Below, in pieces: positions 25,701 to 37,539 of a stretch of DNA of 64,000 nucleotides. Origin of the DNA: Edolisoma coerulescens. Lineage: Eukaryota; Chordata; Aves; Passeriformes; Campephagidae. Position 1 is the stretch's first letter, and every line of letters starts with the position of its first letter. Location: positions 1,976,465-2,040,464 of the forward strand of contig VWZW01004081.1 in the NCBI GenBank assembly GCA_013397115.1, written 5' to 3'. A program made the position numbers and the translations under genes. The notes under the pieces are model-generated. The model was not told the origin of the DNA and searched no databases. It saw only the letters and a list, made by a program, of their open reading frames with translations.

Positions 25701-28700
25701 TTCTTGTCCTGCTGAAAGTAAACAGCCTCCTTAGACTCAGAAGTACAGAGAAAATAAGTGGGTAGTTAGATAGGTACTATGCAAACCACAGCCTTTTAAA
25801 CTCCAGAGTCAAAGAAACACATACCGCTGAATGATAGCAGTCATTTAGTGCTACCATTTCCCTGGCTTAATATCACCAGCCCATCAAAGCAGTGAAATTT
25901 AAATCCCTCTAAAAATGGGGATTATTTATGTGCCTGAAGTGATACACTTTATTGGATTAGACATACAATTCCAAATAAGGACCTGATATGAACAATAATT
26001 GCAAGTTCCTTATTATTGGAATGACAGCCTTGTTTTTCTGCTGTTTTGCTTCCAACCTTTTTTCCTCTCTCTATTTTTATAAACATTTCTCTTTTAACAT
26101 CTTTCCAGTGCTTGAACCAGGAACAACCCAAAAACAGTAAGGGAAAGAGTTTCAATCAGCTGGTGGGAATTTGTGATTTTTTATCTTTTTGAACATTGTA
26201 ACCCAAACCCAAGCATCAGCAGCCAGAGCTCTTTCTGTTTATTTCCACACTCTGATTTTTAAGCAGACCTAAACATTTAACTCATGTGAGTGAACATTTT
26301 TCTTATGGAAGCAGCTCTTCTGACATGTTCAAGTTATTAACTTTGCTTTCCCTTTGTTTGGGATGATTTATCTGCCTGTTCTCACAGGCTGATGGGAGAT
26401 GTCCAACCTCTTCCTTCATGGCAACGTTGTGTTGATTAGAAAAGCTGCAACAAATGGAAAAATCTTGCACATGGTCTTTGTCTCATCATCTTCGACGTGG
26501 CTCTTCCCTAACATTGCAATGAAATCTAAATATTAGGTCACTCTTTAGGTTTTCAGGTCATACTCAGCACTGTATGCTGAGCAAACTACCCCGAAAGAAG
26601 GTGGGGATGGAGAAGGGAAGAAGCAAGAACAAGGAGGCAGAATCAGTGTTGGTGTTGCTGCTGTCTCCTCTCTCCTGGGCAGCGGAGGGATGGGGTTATC
26701 AATTCAGTCTGGAGCCATCTGACATTTCATGTGAGTCAGAGCGGGAGCTGGCAGCATAGTGGGACAATAGATTTGCAATTAGCAAATATTTTAATGTGCA
26801 CTGGCATGTCCTTTAATCAGCTGCGCTCCCAGCCTTTTCCTGTTTACTTTTCTACGAAGAAGGTTTGTTCTTGTGAGAAGGTTTCTCTGAGCAGATTTCT
26901 CTGTTGGCAGGAAGGGGATGGAACAGCAGTGTCTGTCTGTGTTCAAAGCTCAAGGACACAGGTAGAGACGAACATTGCACCTCCCAAGCAAACCTTCCTC
27001 TCCTTACAAAGTGTCCAGACCCAGGCGAGTACAGGGGACAAGACTCTGTGACTGAGACAGCCCAAGCTTTGTGTAGACTGAGTAGCACTAAAGAGTCTCT
27101 TGTGAGGAGGATGTGAGCAGGAGAATCATTCAACCATTTCTCTGCTGCATTTGTTGGCATATCATTTTTCAAGGCACCTGATGAAGTGAAAATATTTCTG
27201 TAAATCAAATCTACTTCTGCATAGTTCACAGAAAATAAAACATCTGTGTAGTGTAATAAAACAACTTGTAGCTAGGTGAAAATTATAAACTTGCAATCTT
27301 GAATTAAATAATATCCCACTTCCTATAAACTGTGTGATTGAGGAAAAAAATGCTGCTTTTTTCTGGCTTCCTCTAACCCCCCACTGCAGGGATTAGTCTC
27401 AAAAAGGGATAATGGAGGGATAAGATAGCAGTGGCCTGTCTCCATGAGTTACCTTTCCTGGACATTTTTTCCACTGGGGCTTCAAGTTCCTGACAAAAGC
27501 AAAATTTCTTCCCAATTCATTTTTCTGTGTGGCTCGTTAGGCTGCTGCTTTCCCTGTACCAGGACAGGCTGCACACTTTATTGATTAAGCTGCCTGGTTT
27601 TCCCTCTCGGTGACATCCTTCATTTGAACGTGTATCTCTTTTGCTGAATCAGCTGTGTATTGAAATGCTGGAGGGTTCAGCTGCTCCTCTGTTTGAGCTG
27701 CATATTTGGTTTAATCCTCTTGTGATTTTTTGCTTGTTCATCTGGCTACTACTTTAGCCAAGTAGTTCTGGGGGGTGGAGGGGTTGCACTGCCAATTTCA
27801 TTTCTGACTGGGAAACATATTCTGTAAAATGAGTTCAGTCATTCACGGCTGCAACTGTATATTGTTGGAGTTAAATGCCTTTTAAAAGAAAAAAGAAAAG
27901 ATTTATTTAATTCCCAATGTTGGCAACCCAGTGCTGGGAATACTGGGGGAGTTCCCAACCTGGAAATTAAAAATAAATATTTAGGAACACAACTTGAAGG
28001 GGGNAGTCTAAATTGGGATTTAAGAGGATCTGCACATTGTCTCTCTCCAGCTTCTGTGGAAGGTGGGGAGCCAAGCACACAGCCTAGCAAAGGGAGCACA
28101 GGTACAGATTCAATAACACTTCAAGCAAGCAGTGTATTCCCATGGCAGTAACTTCCCTCACAATTGAAGCTGGGGTCACAGATCTATATATTTACTTATT
28201 TTCTATGGATATAGATCCCAGACTTTAGGGGATGTTTCACAATGCAGACCCAGAAATGCCAGCTGCCTCAAACCCCAGTCAATTCTAGCCAGAGGAACCA
28301 CTGTTTGCTCCAGCATCATCTTTCTTTTGGCATCAAGCTCCTGTGTGAGACCTTTGAAATGCTGCAGAAGATGCTTCCTGCTCATGAAAAATTAGCTCAT
28401 GTCTCAGGAGGGCACAGACTGCGAGGTGTAGCACACAAACTGGTGAGTGATGGCCCAGACCTTGGGGGAAGAGTGAGCTCCATTGCCAGCAAAGGGATGA
28501 TGCTGCAGCTCAACACTGCTGGTAGTGTCCTTCCACCTTCCTCATCCTCTTCTTTTTAGACATCAGGCAATGCCTGAAACCGGCACTGGCTTCCACAAAT
28601 CTTTGATGCAGTTCTCCCTCTGGGGAGAGCCAGGGGTTCTGTGTGGAGCACAGCTACAGGGAACAGCTCCTGGGCACATTAGGCTGGATATAAAATATGG

Positions 28701-30019
28701 GTAGACTTAGTACACTGTTCCTAAACCTGCTATGATGTCTGCCTTGTCTCCAGTTGCTCATCATACAGACTCCCCTGGAAAGTGCCTGAAGCTACAGGAT
28801 TAAACAGGGAGCTGCCTGCCTCGAACGGGAGTCAACAGCAGAGCTGCCAGAGGAGAGCAACCACGGCCAGGCCTCTGGGCTGGAAAAGCCTCTCCTTCTC
28901 CTCCTCTGGCTCCCAGCTGCCTGCAGCCAGAGGGGATCTGGTGTGCCAGGCTGTGCCCACGCAGAGGGCACCGCACAAACCCAGCCTCAGCCCTGGCTCC
29001 ACGAGCTGCTCACTGCAGAAGGGAGCGGCTGCCTGCACATGGGTGGTCCTGGCAGGACCAGGAGCTCACAAGAGTATTTTAAACTTGCCTACTAGACCCT
29101 TTCCCCTTTCTGGAGTGGGGAGACACTAAAAATTTGCAGAAGCTTCCTCACTGACACAGTGGAATAACTCCCAATACATCTGTCTCTTAAGAGAAAAGGG
29201 TTGTGTAAGTGGTGCCCCTGGGGGTCAGGCATCGTGGCTAGCAGGTGTGGTCCCCATTTCAGTTCTTTTCCATGCTTTTTTTTTGTTCCCTGAACACGGT
29301 TTCGGTCTGTATGTATAACAAGAGCCCTATGGGACTTTCCTTAATCTTTTACAGCTTCTCATTATCACTTGATATTATGATATTGTCTCTGCCCAATCAT
29401 TTACTTGTGGTATTTTGGAAATAGACATGATAAGAGAGAAATGTTATCAGCAAACCTTGGGTTTTCTCAGTAGAACTAAGCAAGATTGTCAGCTGTAAAA
29501 AATACTTCTGGGAGGTTCCCAGAAAAAAGCCTTTTGGATACTCCTTGTGCTTAAAGGATTCTGGTACAGACTGAGGACTGTACTGGCAATTTAGTGGAAT
29601 TTATTTCAGTGTCTGCACCTGCCTCTTCTGTTCAAGCAGTGGCAAGTCAGTGAAATTATTATTAGAAGTTCTGTGATCCTCTTCAGCTAGGCTCTGCATT
29701 TAATAGGGGAATTAAACGAAACTCAAAGCAATGCAAAACATCAGCTATTGGAGAAAATGGCAAAGTTGCAGTAAAGTCTAGCATGAGACAGATGTTCAGT
29801 GCTGGTGAGCAGAATGTGCACAAATTATGTTTACAGTCCCTGTTTCAGGACCCAGCTCTAGCAGCCCTTATCACCACAGGGAAGATCCTCTGCAGTTCCT
29901 TACCATTACATCCCTTTCAAAAACCTGGCATCTTTTGTGCCCACATTCCTATTTACTAAGTACATTTTCTGTTATTTCAGTGCTGTTGCACTTTAAAAGC
30001 ATCCTGTGCCAGGGCCTGG
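25701..30019. other. Unique non-coding DNA, no gene seen
   Basis: No gene recognised. One ambiguous base lies at 28004. The GC-richer tract 28780-29060 carries a 115-codon plus-strand frame and a 68-codon minus-strand frame, both serine/alanine/glutamine-rich with no domain. The second copy of the TCTCTTAAGAGA palindrome is at 29183-29194. Confidence 0.5.
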
Positions 30020-30057
30020 GGCAGTGCCGGGGCAGGAGGAGCTCCCTGTGCCGAGGA

Positions 30058-30090
30058 GATAAAGGCTGGATAAAGGCTGGATAAAGGCAG
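30058..30090. repeat. Tandem repeat, 11-base unit (GATAAAGGCTG), 3 copies
   Basis: Three head-to-tail copies, the last ending CAG instead of CTG. Each copy contains a GATAA core, so it presents three phased GATA-type sites, though chance duplication is enough to explain it. Confidence 0.85.
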
Positions 30091-30306
30091 CGCTGGGGCT
30101 GCCCCGGCGCTGGCCCTGTCCCCAGCGCGGCTTTGCCTTTTGTGAGCAGCCCCTGGAGATGAGAGCAGCCTGGCTGCTGCCATCAGCCCTCCGGAGACCT
30201 CTGCTCCCTTCAGCTGAGCTCTAACCAGCAGCTGGCCCCGCCGTGACCTTGCTCTGCTGAAATGACATTGGACTGAAGGACTTTTTAATTTTCTCTCCCC
30301 TTTCCN

Positions 30307-30392
<86 letters not shown>
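30307..30392. repeat. 86-base pure poly-T run preceded by an N
   Basis: A perfectly pure homopolymer this long, directly after an ambiguous base at 30306, is more likely an assembly or polishing artefact than faithful genomic sequence. If real, it would be an exceptional poly-A tail on the minus strand, but no retroposed gene lies beside it. Confidence 0.8.
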
Positions 30393-30394
<2 letters not shown>

Positions 30395-30670
30395 TGTATT
30401 TTGTACCGCTGTGGATTAGAGTCTCTGCTGTAAAAGAGAGGGGCTCAAATGTTATCAGCGTTATCAGTTCATGTGTAAGCGATGCCTCACAGCCAGCAGC
30501 CTGGAGCTGAGCAACTGTGCCATCATCCGGCTCGGATCAGCAGCACAAAGGCGGGCAGACGTGGCAGGAGCTCCGCGAGGCCTGGAGAGCTGCGGAGAGA
30601 GGCACAGCAGCTCCCCGCGGCAGGCACCGTGCCACCGAGACACTGCAAGGATTTGGAGCTATCACNNGAA

Positions 30671-30696
30671 TTTTTTTTTTTTTTTTTTTTTTTTTT
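30671..30696. repeat. 26-base poly-T run preceded by two N bases
   Basis: The second long homopolymer lies 278 bases after the first, and ambiguous bases at 30666-30667 again sit four bases upstream. The repeated arrangement of N followed by poly-T supports a technical origin or an unresolved GC-rich gap. Confidence 0.8.
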
Positions 30697-32158
30697 AATC
30701 AAAACTGGGGAAGAAAAATAAATCTGAAGGGAAAGGCTATTATTGCAGTTCATGAGCTGACATTTTATCTGAAAGCAAGAGAGATAAAGAAAAGCATTAG
30801 AAAAAAGTCACCCAGGGAAGTTGGAGCTGGCCTCGGCAAACACTTTTAAATATTTGCAGGAGAATTCTGCAGATCACCAGCTGCTTAGATCTACAGCCCT
30901 CCCAGGGCAGGAATTAAAACACAGGTTGGATGATCATTCACATTTCATTTTATTTCTTGGACCCAGCCAGCTACCCAGGGAAAGAGGTAAAACTGAACAA
31001 AAACTGTACAGAAAGCATGAACTGAACCCGAAGTGATCCTGTAAAGCTGTAAAAAGTCTCTCCTCTGAAGAGAGAGGTGCTTTTTGTTCTTATACAGGAA
31101 TAAATGCCACAGTAGTGTGATGCTCTTGCACCCATGTATTTGGTGCAGAACCATTGCCTTGGCCCAACATGAAATAAATGGCCCGATTTCTCCCCTCTCA
31201 TTGATCTGAAAAGCCTCCCACCCTGACATATTTCACTGTTGGTCTCATGGTTATTGTTAGCCAAGATTTGTTGCTTGTTTTTGTCCAAAAGCTGGAAACT
31301 TTCATCAGCCCAAACTCTGGTTTTTGCTCTCTCTAGGGGCTGCTTTCAAGGCAGCTAATGAAGGGAAGAAAGCCTATCTGCAGGATATCAAATCTTTTAA
31401 ATAGGGGTTAGCACCTCTGTTTCAGGATTTTTGATCAGAGAAAGTCTGAGATCTCCTCCTTTGGAAAATAATTCCTTACTGACCCAGAGCAAGACAGTAA
31501 GTTCAACTAACAAAATGAAAAGGATGAAGCTTGCAACCTGACTGGTATATACAATTTCTCTTCCTTCACAAGATTAAATGCACAAAATGCATAAAAACTG
31601 GTCCCTCTTTTGCCTCTAAATCCCTCCTTCAGGGATCTTCAGCCCATTAAAACCCACCTGAGAACCCAAGAGCCCAGAGATGCCTGGTGGCAGCCCCTCG
31701 CTGGGACTGCCCAGGAACCAGGAGACAGTGGTGAGTTTCTAAACAGACAACTTAGATCATGGAACTCATCATCAGAGTACACAAGAGTAAACTGGGAAGT
31801 TTTCAATGGAAATGAGCTTATTTCTTACGGATATTAATCCTTCATGAAGTACAGATGATAATTAACGTAATCCACAAAGAAATTCTTAGGAAGTATTGCA
31901 TCTCCAGGGTGAAAAGGTCTCAGCTGTGGCACTGGATTCTAACAGTATCATATTTGATTTACCAGTGATCATTAGAGTTTACATCAAAGGTCAGGAATAA
32001 CTCTGGTATTTGTAGGCTGAGAAAAAGGTATAAACACTTTAATTTATTGCCCTGTCACTGTCAGTTCACTTGGTATTTGCTGTGATAGCACTGCTGTTAA
32101 TGAATGTATTTGGTAATAATGTGGATGTCATAGATATTTATGCTTTCATCTCTTTCAG

Positions 32159-32174
32159 TGGCTCAGCAGGTAAG
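32159..32174 (+). other. Possible microexon (11 or 16 bases)
   Basis: The acceptor TTTCATCTCTTTCAG is followed by TGGCTCAGCAG and two overlapping donors, GTAAGG at 32170 and GTAAGT at 32175. This gives exons of 11 or 16 bases. The upstream 120 bases are AT-rich and repeat-free, as in the conserved flanks of neural microexons. The same bases TGGCTCAGCAGG fit the tRNA A-box pattern, but there is no B-box downstream and no cloverleaf. Chance is a serious alternative. Confidence 0.2.
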
Positions 32175-32431
32175 GTAAGTTAGGAGCTTTGCCATTTTAC
32201 ATTTTATAAATTAAAGAGGGAAAATAAATAATATTTTATCTCAAAGAAGTACTTAAGAAATATCTATCACATTTAGCTATCCCAAATGGGGATCTATCTT
32301 ATCACAGAAAAATTAGTATTGCAAACAAAGTGATAAGTGTCTGGAATTGCTGGAAGCCAAGGGGAAGGCCTTCCATGGCTTTGAGAGGAAACAGGTCAGA
32401 CTCTGTTCAAAATATGAAGATTAGCTGATAT

Positions 32432-32457
32432 ATAAATATAGCTAATAAATATAGCTA
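32432..32457. repeat. Tandem duplication, 13-base unit, 2 copies
   Basis: ATAAATATAGCTA occurs twice in direct succession and is followed by a partial third copy (ATAAA). Local slippage is the likely origin. Confidence 0.8.
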
Positions 32458-33780
32458 ATAAAGAAGTTTTTTAAATTATATCTTTAAGTTTTGTGTGTGA
32501 ACAAGACTTAAGTCACGAATGGGAAAAAATACTCTTGGATATGTTTCAAATCCTGAATCAACAAGAAAAGGAACCAGCAAAAGAACCATAACCTTTGCAC
32601 AGCGGAGAAATCTGTGCCTGTATGGAGCTTAAAAAAAAATCTCCTAATTGTAAATTAACCTTGATTTTTGAACAGTCAGATGGCACATATACATTTAGCT
32701 GACTCTGCATTAATGTGATTTTCCACACATTCTAGAATGAAACACAAATACTTTGTAATCCCTTGGCACACATTTTTAGCCTGTGCTCTGCAGGTCTTGC
32801 AGAGGTGTCTCCAAACCCGGAGTTTTTTCAGAGAAGGTCAGCAGAAGCCTGACCATTGCTCCCAAAGGCTCTGGCACCCAGATTATAACCAATTCATTCA
32901 TTCTGTAGTCTGGTCATAAGCCATTTCATAATATTAATACAGATAAAGAGCAAATGCCTTCCTCATTGTGAAATACTGCCTTGGAGCAGGAGGCCCTGCA
33001 CTCCTGGGCTCGTGTGATCATTGTGGAGCAGCTGCTGACAGTTTGTGCATGGCATCCTAAAGGAATGCCTGGAAAATGTTTATACACCTTGGCCATTGCT
33101 ATTGCTTTATTATCATGCAATAAACCATTCCTACTCATGTTTGAAGAGCAAATGCTGATCAGACAGTTCTATTGACATGAATTTTCATATCTTTTGATGA
33201 CAAAAGTCCTGCTCCACTAATGCTTTGAGTCCAGCTCAACAGAACTCGGCAGGAGGAGGAAATAATTGACTACAAGTACACTTTAAAAACCTCTATTCTG
33301 ACCCAAACCACCTTACCCATAAATCAAAATCCTGCAGTTTCAAACCCTGGGATGGTGCAAGTAGGCTAATGAGTCCCTGCCATTCCCAAGGCTTCCCGGA
33401 CCCCAGGGAGTCCCAGTCTGCCCGGGGACAGGAGGATGGGCACTTGTCCTCTCCACAGCCCTCCCCGGCCTCTTTTCCACAGCTGCCTGTTAATTGCTGT
33501 AATCACCTCATTCCAGCATCTGTGGATTGATGAGCTTTGGAAAGTGCTGCAGTGGGAAAAGGGGATGCTGGCAGGATGTCTGCCAGCCTGAGAGCTGGTG
33601 TGGCTGGGGGTGTGCTGCCTTCTTGCATATCACTAGTGGAACTGGGCTCAAAAAACCCAACAGTTTTGTAGGGAGAGGGAGAGACAGAAGACCTAAATTC
33701 TTTTTTCAGAGCCTTTCAGTGTTTTTTACTGAAAAGACCACTGGCTTTCTATGCAGTAATTTGTTCCATAGATAAATTTT

Positions 33781-34560
33781 ACGCTTTGATTAGGAAAAAT
33801 TAAATGTTTCCTTGAAGCCTTTTGCAATTTTTTGCCTTTTAATTAAGACGGAAAAGTACCTAAATGCCTGAGTGGTGACTATATTATGAAATAATTCACT
33901 GTTTGATACTTTCCCCATTGAAGCCTGTAACTCAGTGTCATCCTGAATCTAGTACCTTCCTTTAGTGATGCTCTGAATGCCCGTGGAGCCCTTAGCAAGT
34001 GTTGGGTGCACAAACAGAAATGGGAAATTCACAGCAGGCTTATTTGGAGGCTTATGAAACGTCAGGCTTGCACTCAGTGCAGACGTGCCTCGCTGTGAAG
34101 GAGTCTGCTGGCTTCCTTTGTTACTACATGAAGAATTCATTTTGGCATCTCCCTTTAGGGCTGGTTTCTTTTAAGCCACGGTTGCATTAATAATATCAGC
34201 TCATGGTGTAACTGATTGAATCCCTTTCACGCTGGGGAAGAATTAAAGCCCAATCTAATATGTTACTGACCCCTAATCAGCAAAGCCATGAAGTAAAGGG
34301 CATTATTTTCTCTCAACTTTTCTGTATGGATGTATTAATTTTTATATTTCATACTCCTGAAGTAATTAAATGCCCCTAAATGAGGAAATGCTTCATATAA
34401 ATGTGATTTCAACACCAAAGATTGAGCTTGTTCCCAGGGAACAATGTTATTTAACTAAAAAGCTGGTTTCATTTCTTAAAAGCAAATACATTTTGAGGAT
34501 GAAATTGTTGTTTTATTATGATTAAGTTGCTCAGATGCAAAAAAATGGATTTCTAGCTGA
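33781..34560. promoter_or_regulatory. AT-rich block, weak candidate for conserved non-coding DNA
   Basis: The tract is AT-rich and repeat-poor. It has several TTAAT and TAATTA-like cores and no meaningful open frame, apart from two overlapping frames of about 63 codons near 33950-34190. It resembles the stronger blocks at 24.9 and 53.1 kb but has fewer distinctive motifs. Confidence 0.25.
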
Positions 34561-37502
34561 AGAATAAAAGGACACCTTGATTTTTGCAAGTGTCTACACT
34601 GTAATTTTTTTTGCATTGTTCAGCTTGCTGGCTCCTTAGATCTCTTTGCTTTAGGATTAGCAAGATAACAAACATGTTCAGGTTCTAAAAGGTTGTTTTG
34701 GCGATGCTCTTTGAAGTGCTGAAAAATGCAAGCTTAGCCCCAGCTTTACAAGTAAGGCCTGCTTCCCACAGCTAAGCTAAACACAAACACACGTGGCAGG
34801 TTATCCAGGAGCAGGATCATTTCTCCCTGGTGGTGTTCCCAGGAAAGCCATTCCCAGAGGACCCAGACATGCACATTTTCCTATCCACACCCTTACATAT
34901 AAATAAATAAAATAATCAGCCTTATATGTAGGCTTTCTGCATTTTGTTCATTTGGTCCTTGGTTTACCAATTGGTATTGGTAAATTGGAATTACCTCCAA
35001 GATTCCCCCCAGAATGTGCAGAGGCAGCAGCACAGTTTGGATATGAGCTCTGCCATCACCCATCCTGTTGAGGTAGGTAAGTGTCACCTTTGTCTCCCTG
35101 GCAAAACTCTTTTTAGTCCCTGATTCTTGAATGTTCATTTAAACCTGAAATTTGAGAAGATTCTTTGCATTTTTTCAGTCTGATGATTTATTTTCCCCTA
35201 TTTTGGGGATACATAAAACTGATCTTTTGTGAAACTTTTTAAATCTCTGGACTCCATGGCTTCCTACAATAATGAGTCCTTCAGCCTAATTGTGCAAGAA
35301 AGGAAAATATTTTTTTGGTCACTTGTGGGTTTTTTGGTCATTTTAATAATATTTAATGTTTTGTAATGAGTCACCTAAAGACCGTGGTCATACCCCACTG
35401 AGGTGGAAGATACCTCTGCAGCTGGCATCTTCAGCAGAGGCTGGTCTTTGCTGAGCCTTCTTTGAGGTCCTGCCAGCTCTGAGAAGGGGAAGGAAGAGAA
35501 AGGGCTGGACCATATTCAGAAGCAAGGAGTCCCTTGGAGGAGAGCCTGGAGGTGGTCCTGAGACACAACAGAGGCTCAGAGGGCACGCCTTGCCCTGCTC
35601 CCTGGGGAGTCAGCTCCTCTCCCAGGTAAACCCCTGAAGTGAGCAGAGGGTGAGGGCTCTGACAGCCACCCATACCTGAACCAATGCAGCTTCCCACAGG
35701 ACTGTTCAGAAGCAAGAAAAGTCACCTATGAATGTTAAGCTTAAAAAAGCAGCAGCACTGATGAGTATTTTTGGCATGAACTGAAGAATCCTTTTGTTCC
35801 AGCTACAGCCCACATGCTGATTCAGCTCAGCAGCTCTCCTCTTCTGTTCTTTTCCTTTCCCAGGGCTTTCTTAAACACCACTTCTAGACTGCTGTTTTCT
35901 TCCAGCCTGCTTCAGTTATGTTTGGTAATGATGGCTCATAAAAATATTGGCACACGCTCTCAGCTGGTGGCAATAGTCTGTAGGAGCATGCTATCAGTCA
36001 GGATATGACTCTGTTCTTTTTTCATGGTTTTGCTATGTTTATTTGATCTCATCTACAATAAAGCCTTTTGATACTGCTGAAGTGATAGAAAGGCTTCATA
36101 TGGTAAATGGTAATCAGGCTTTTCAATATGAAATGGTTTGAATAAATTTGCTTTGTGGAGTCTATCCAGAGCTAAATTCTGCTGTAATTTGCCACCGAGA
36201 CAGAGCCCAGACTGCTCAGCTCTAGCAGGTGAGATGTTCCTGGGACAGAGCGGGCGGTGTCACCCCCACGCACTGCACCCAGAGTGACTTGCTGACCTGG
36301 AGCCCAGAATAAAGACAATTTTAAGTAGAAATGGTTCCTGTCTATTTCTTTCCTGCTTAATACTCTTTATTTACAAACTGATAGCTGAAACTATAATGGT
36401 TTTTTTATACTAAATATAACAGTATTGCATATACAGCCAGAATCACAACTCACTGCATGCTGAGGTGTCTAATATCTTGAGTGGCTATTTATGCCTAAAT
36501 AAGTGGGAAAAAAAAAAGAAAACCAAAAGTAAAACCAACAGGTTTTTGAAAAGAATATAAGGGAAAGGATAAAGACAATAGTCAGAACATGCTGTAGAAA
36601 AAAAGGAGGATACATATTTAAGAACCCGATCTTGACCAGAATTTAAATATCCTCCCAAACACGCAAAAATTCCCTGCAACAATCTTGTTTTCATTCTCAG
36701 GAGTAATTTATTTGAATAGCATACATGAAGAAGCTGTGTCTTTACTGACTGAGCTCTGTATAAAAACTGAAGGGGAAAAAGCACCTAATTAACAAGCACT
36801 GGATCACTGAAGGGATGATGTGGGGTCCCAGTGAAGGTCGCTCACTGCCCAGCAGAGCTGATGTTTGCTGTAGAGGTGTCCTCAGCCACTGTGTCCAAGA
36901 GCATTCACAGCAGATCAGGCTGGTTTGTACATTTATATATTCATACCATCACACCAGAAAGGAATTTTTTTAGTGCTAGTTTACCTCACCTGGCCTGAAG
37001 CCTGGAGCCACGAGGGAGATGTTTCCTCCGTGGCAGGTGGCATCAAAGGAGCTCCAGGGACATTCACTGCATTTCAAGCCCCAAGTGATAATGTTGTGAT
37101 GTGTTTATTCGACTTCATAATGCAAAACAAAAATCGTCTTGTACAAAACTTCAGGCAGACCAGTCTGTACTTTTTATTTTTCCCATTTTTCTGACCCTAA
37201 ACCTGCAAAATTACCCAAAACAGAACTTTATTTTTCTTCTGGTATATTAAGCTCCTTTATGAGTATGCAAAAAGTGTTAAATACCAACATAGATATAGCT
37301 GTGATGGATTTCTTCCTTGGATTCTCTCATATGGAATATTTTATATGTTGAATCATGAGCTCCGTTCTGTGTCTGGCAAGGCTCGTGTCCACACACTCTC
37401 AGCTCAAACCACAATGACAGAGCATTTCCACCACATCCCTCTCCCACTCTGCCACTAAAAAACCTCTGCTGCTGCTAATTCACACTGACTTTTCATTGCC
37501 AG
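34561..37502. other. Unique non-coding DNA, no gene seen
   Basis: No gene or interspersed repeat recognised. A purine-rich, GC-richer patch at 35395-35700 contains a 94-codon minus-strand frame without domain features. A donor-like TAG followed by GTAAGT near 35077 lacks a good acceptor. Confidence 0.5.
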
Positions 37503-37539
37503 TGGCCATGGAACCACATTGTGACTCTTCTGCAAGGAG
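37503..37539 (+). other. Candidate short exon (37 bases)
   Basis: A branch-like TGCTAAT lies about 25 bases before the acceptor ACTTTTCATTGCCAG. The segment ends CAAGGAG and is followed by a perfect GTAAGT donor. Two of the three frames are open. The combination of branch site, pyrimidine tract and consensus donor is better than usual for random sequence, but 37 bases give no protein information. It may be a non-coding exon or chance. Confidence 0.25.

Larger units (their letters stand above)
30020..30665. promoter_or_regulatory. CpG-enriched region interrupted by poly-T and ambiguous bases
   Basis: CpG is clearly enriched at 30020-30250 and again at 30535-30655 (about ten CpG in roughly 110 bases). 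It includes GCGCGGC, CCGCGG-like and CCGCCG strings. The two halves are separated by an 86-base poly-T run. This could be a CpG-island promoter, with GC-rich sequence poorly resolved in the assembly. No start codon, TATA element or transcript direction can be set. Confidence 0.35.
30697..33780. other. Unique non-coding DNA, no gene seen
   Basis: Mixed AT-rich sequence with frames of at most about 105 codons and no domain. It includes the possible microexon at 32159 and a small duplication at 32432-32457. A GC-richer patch lies at 33355-33480. Confidence 0.5.

Noticed and set aside
32159..32170. Exact tRNA A-box pattern TGGCTCAGCAGG
   Set aside because: No B-box within the expected distance and no acceptor or anticodon stems, so no tRNA or tRNA-derived SINE.
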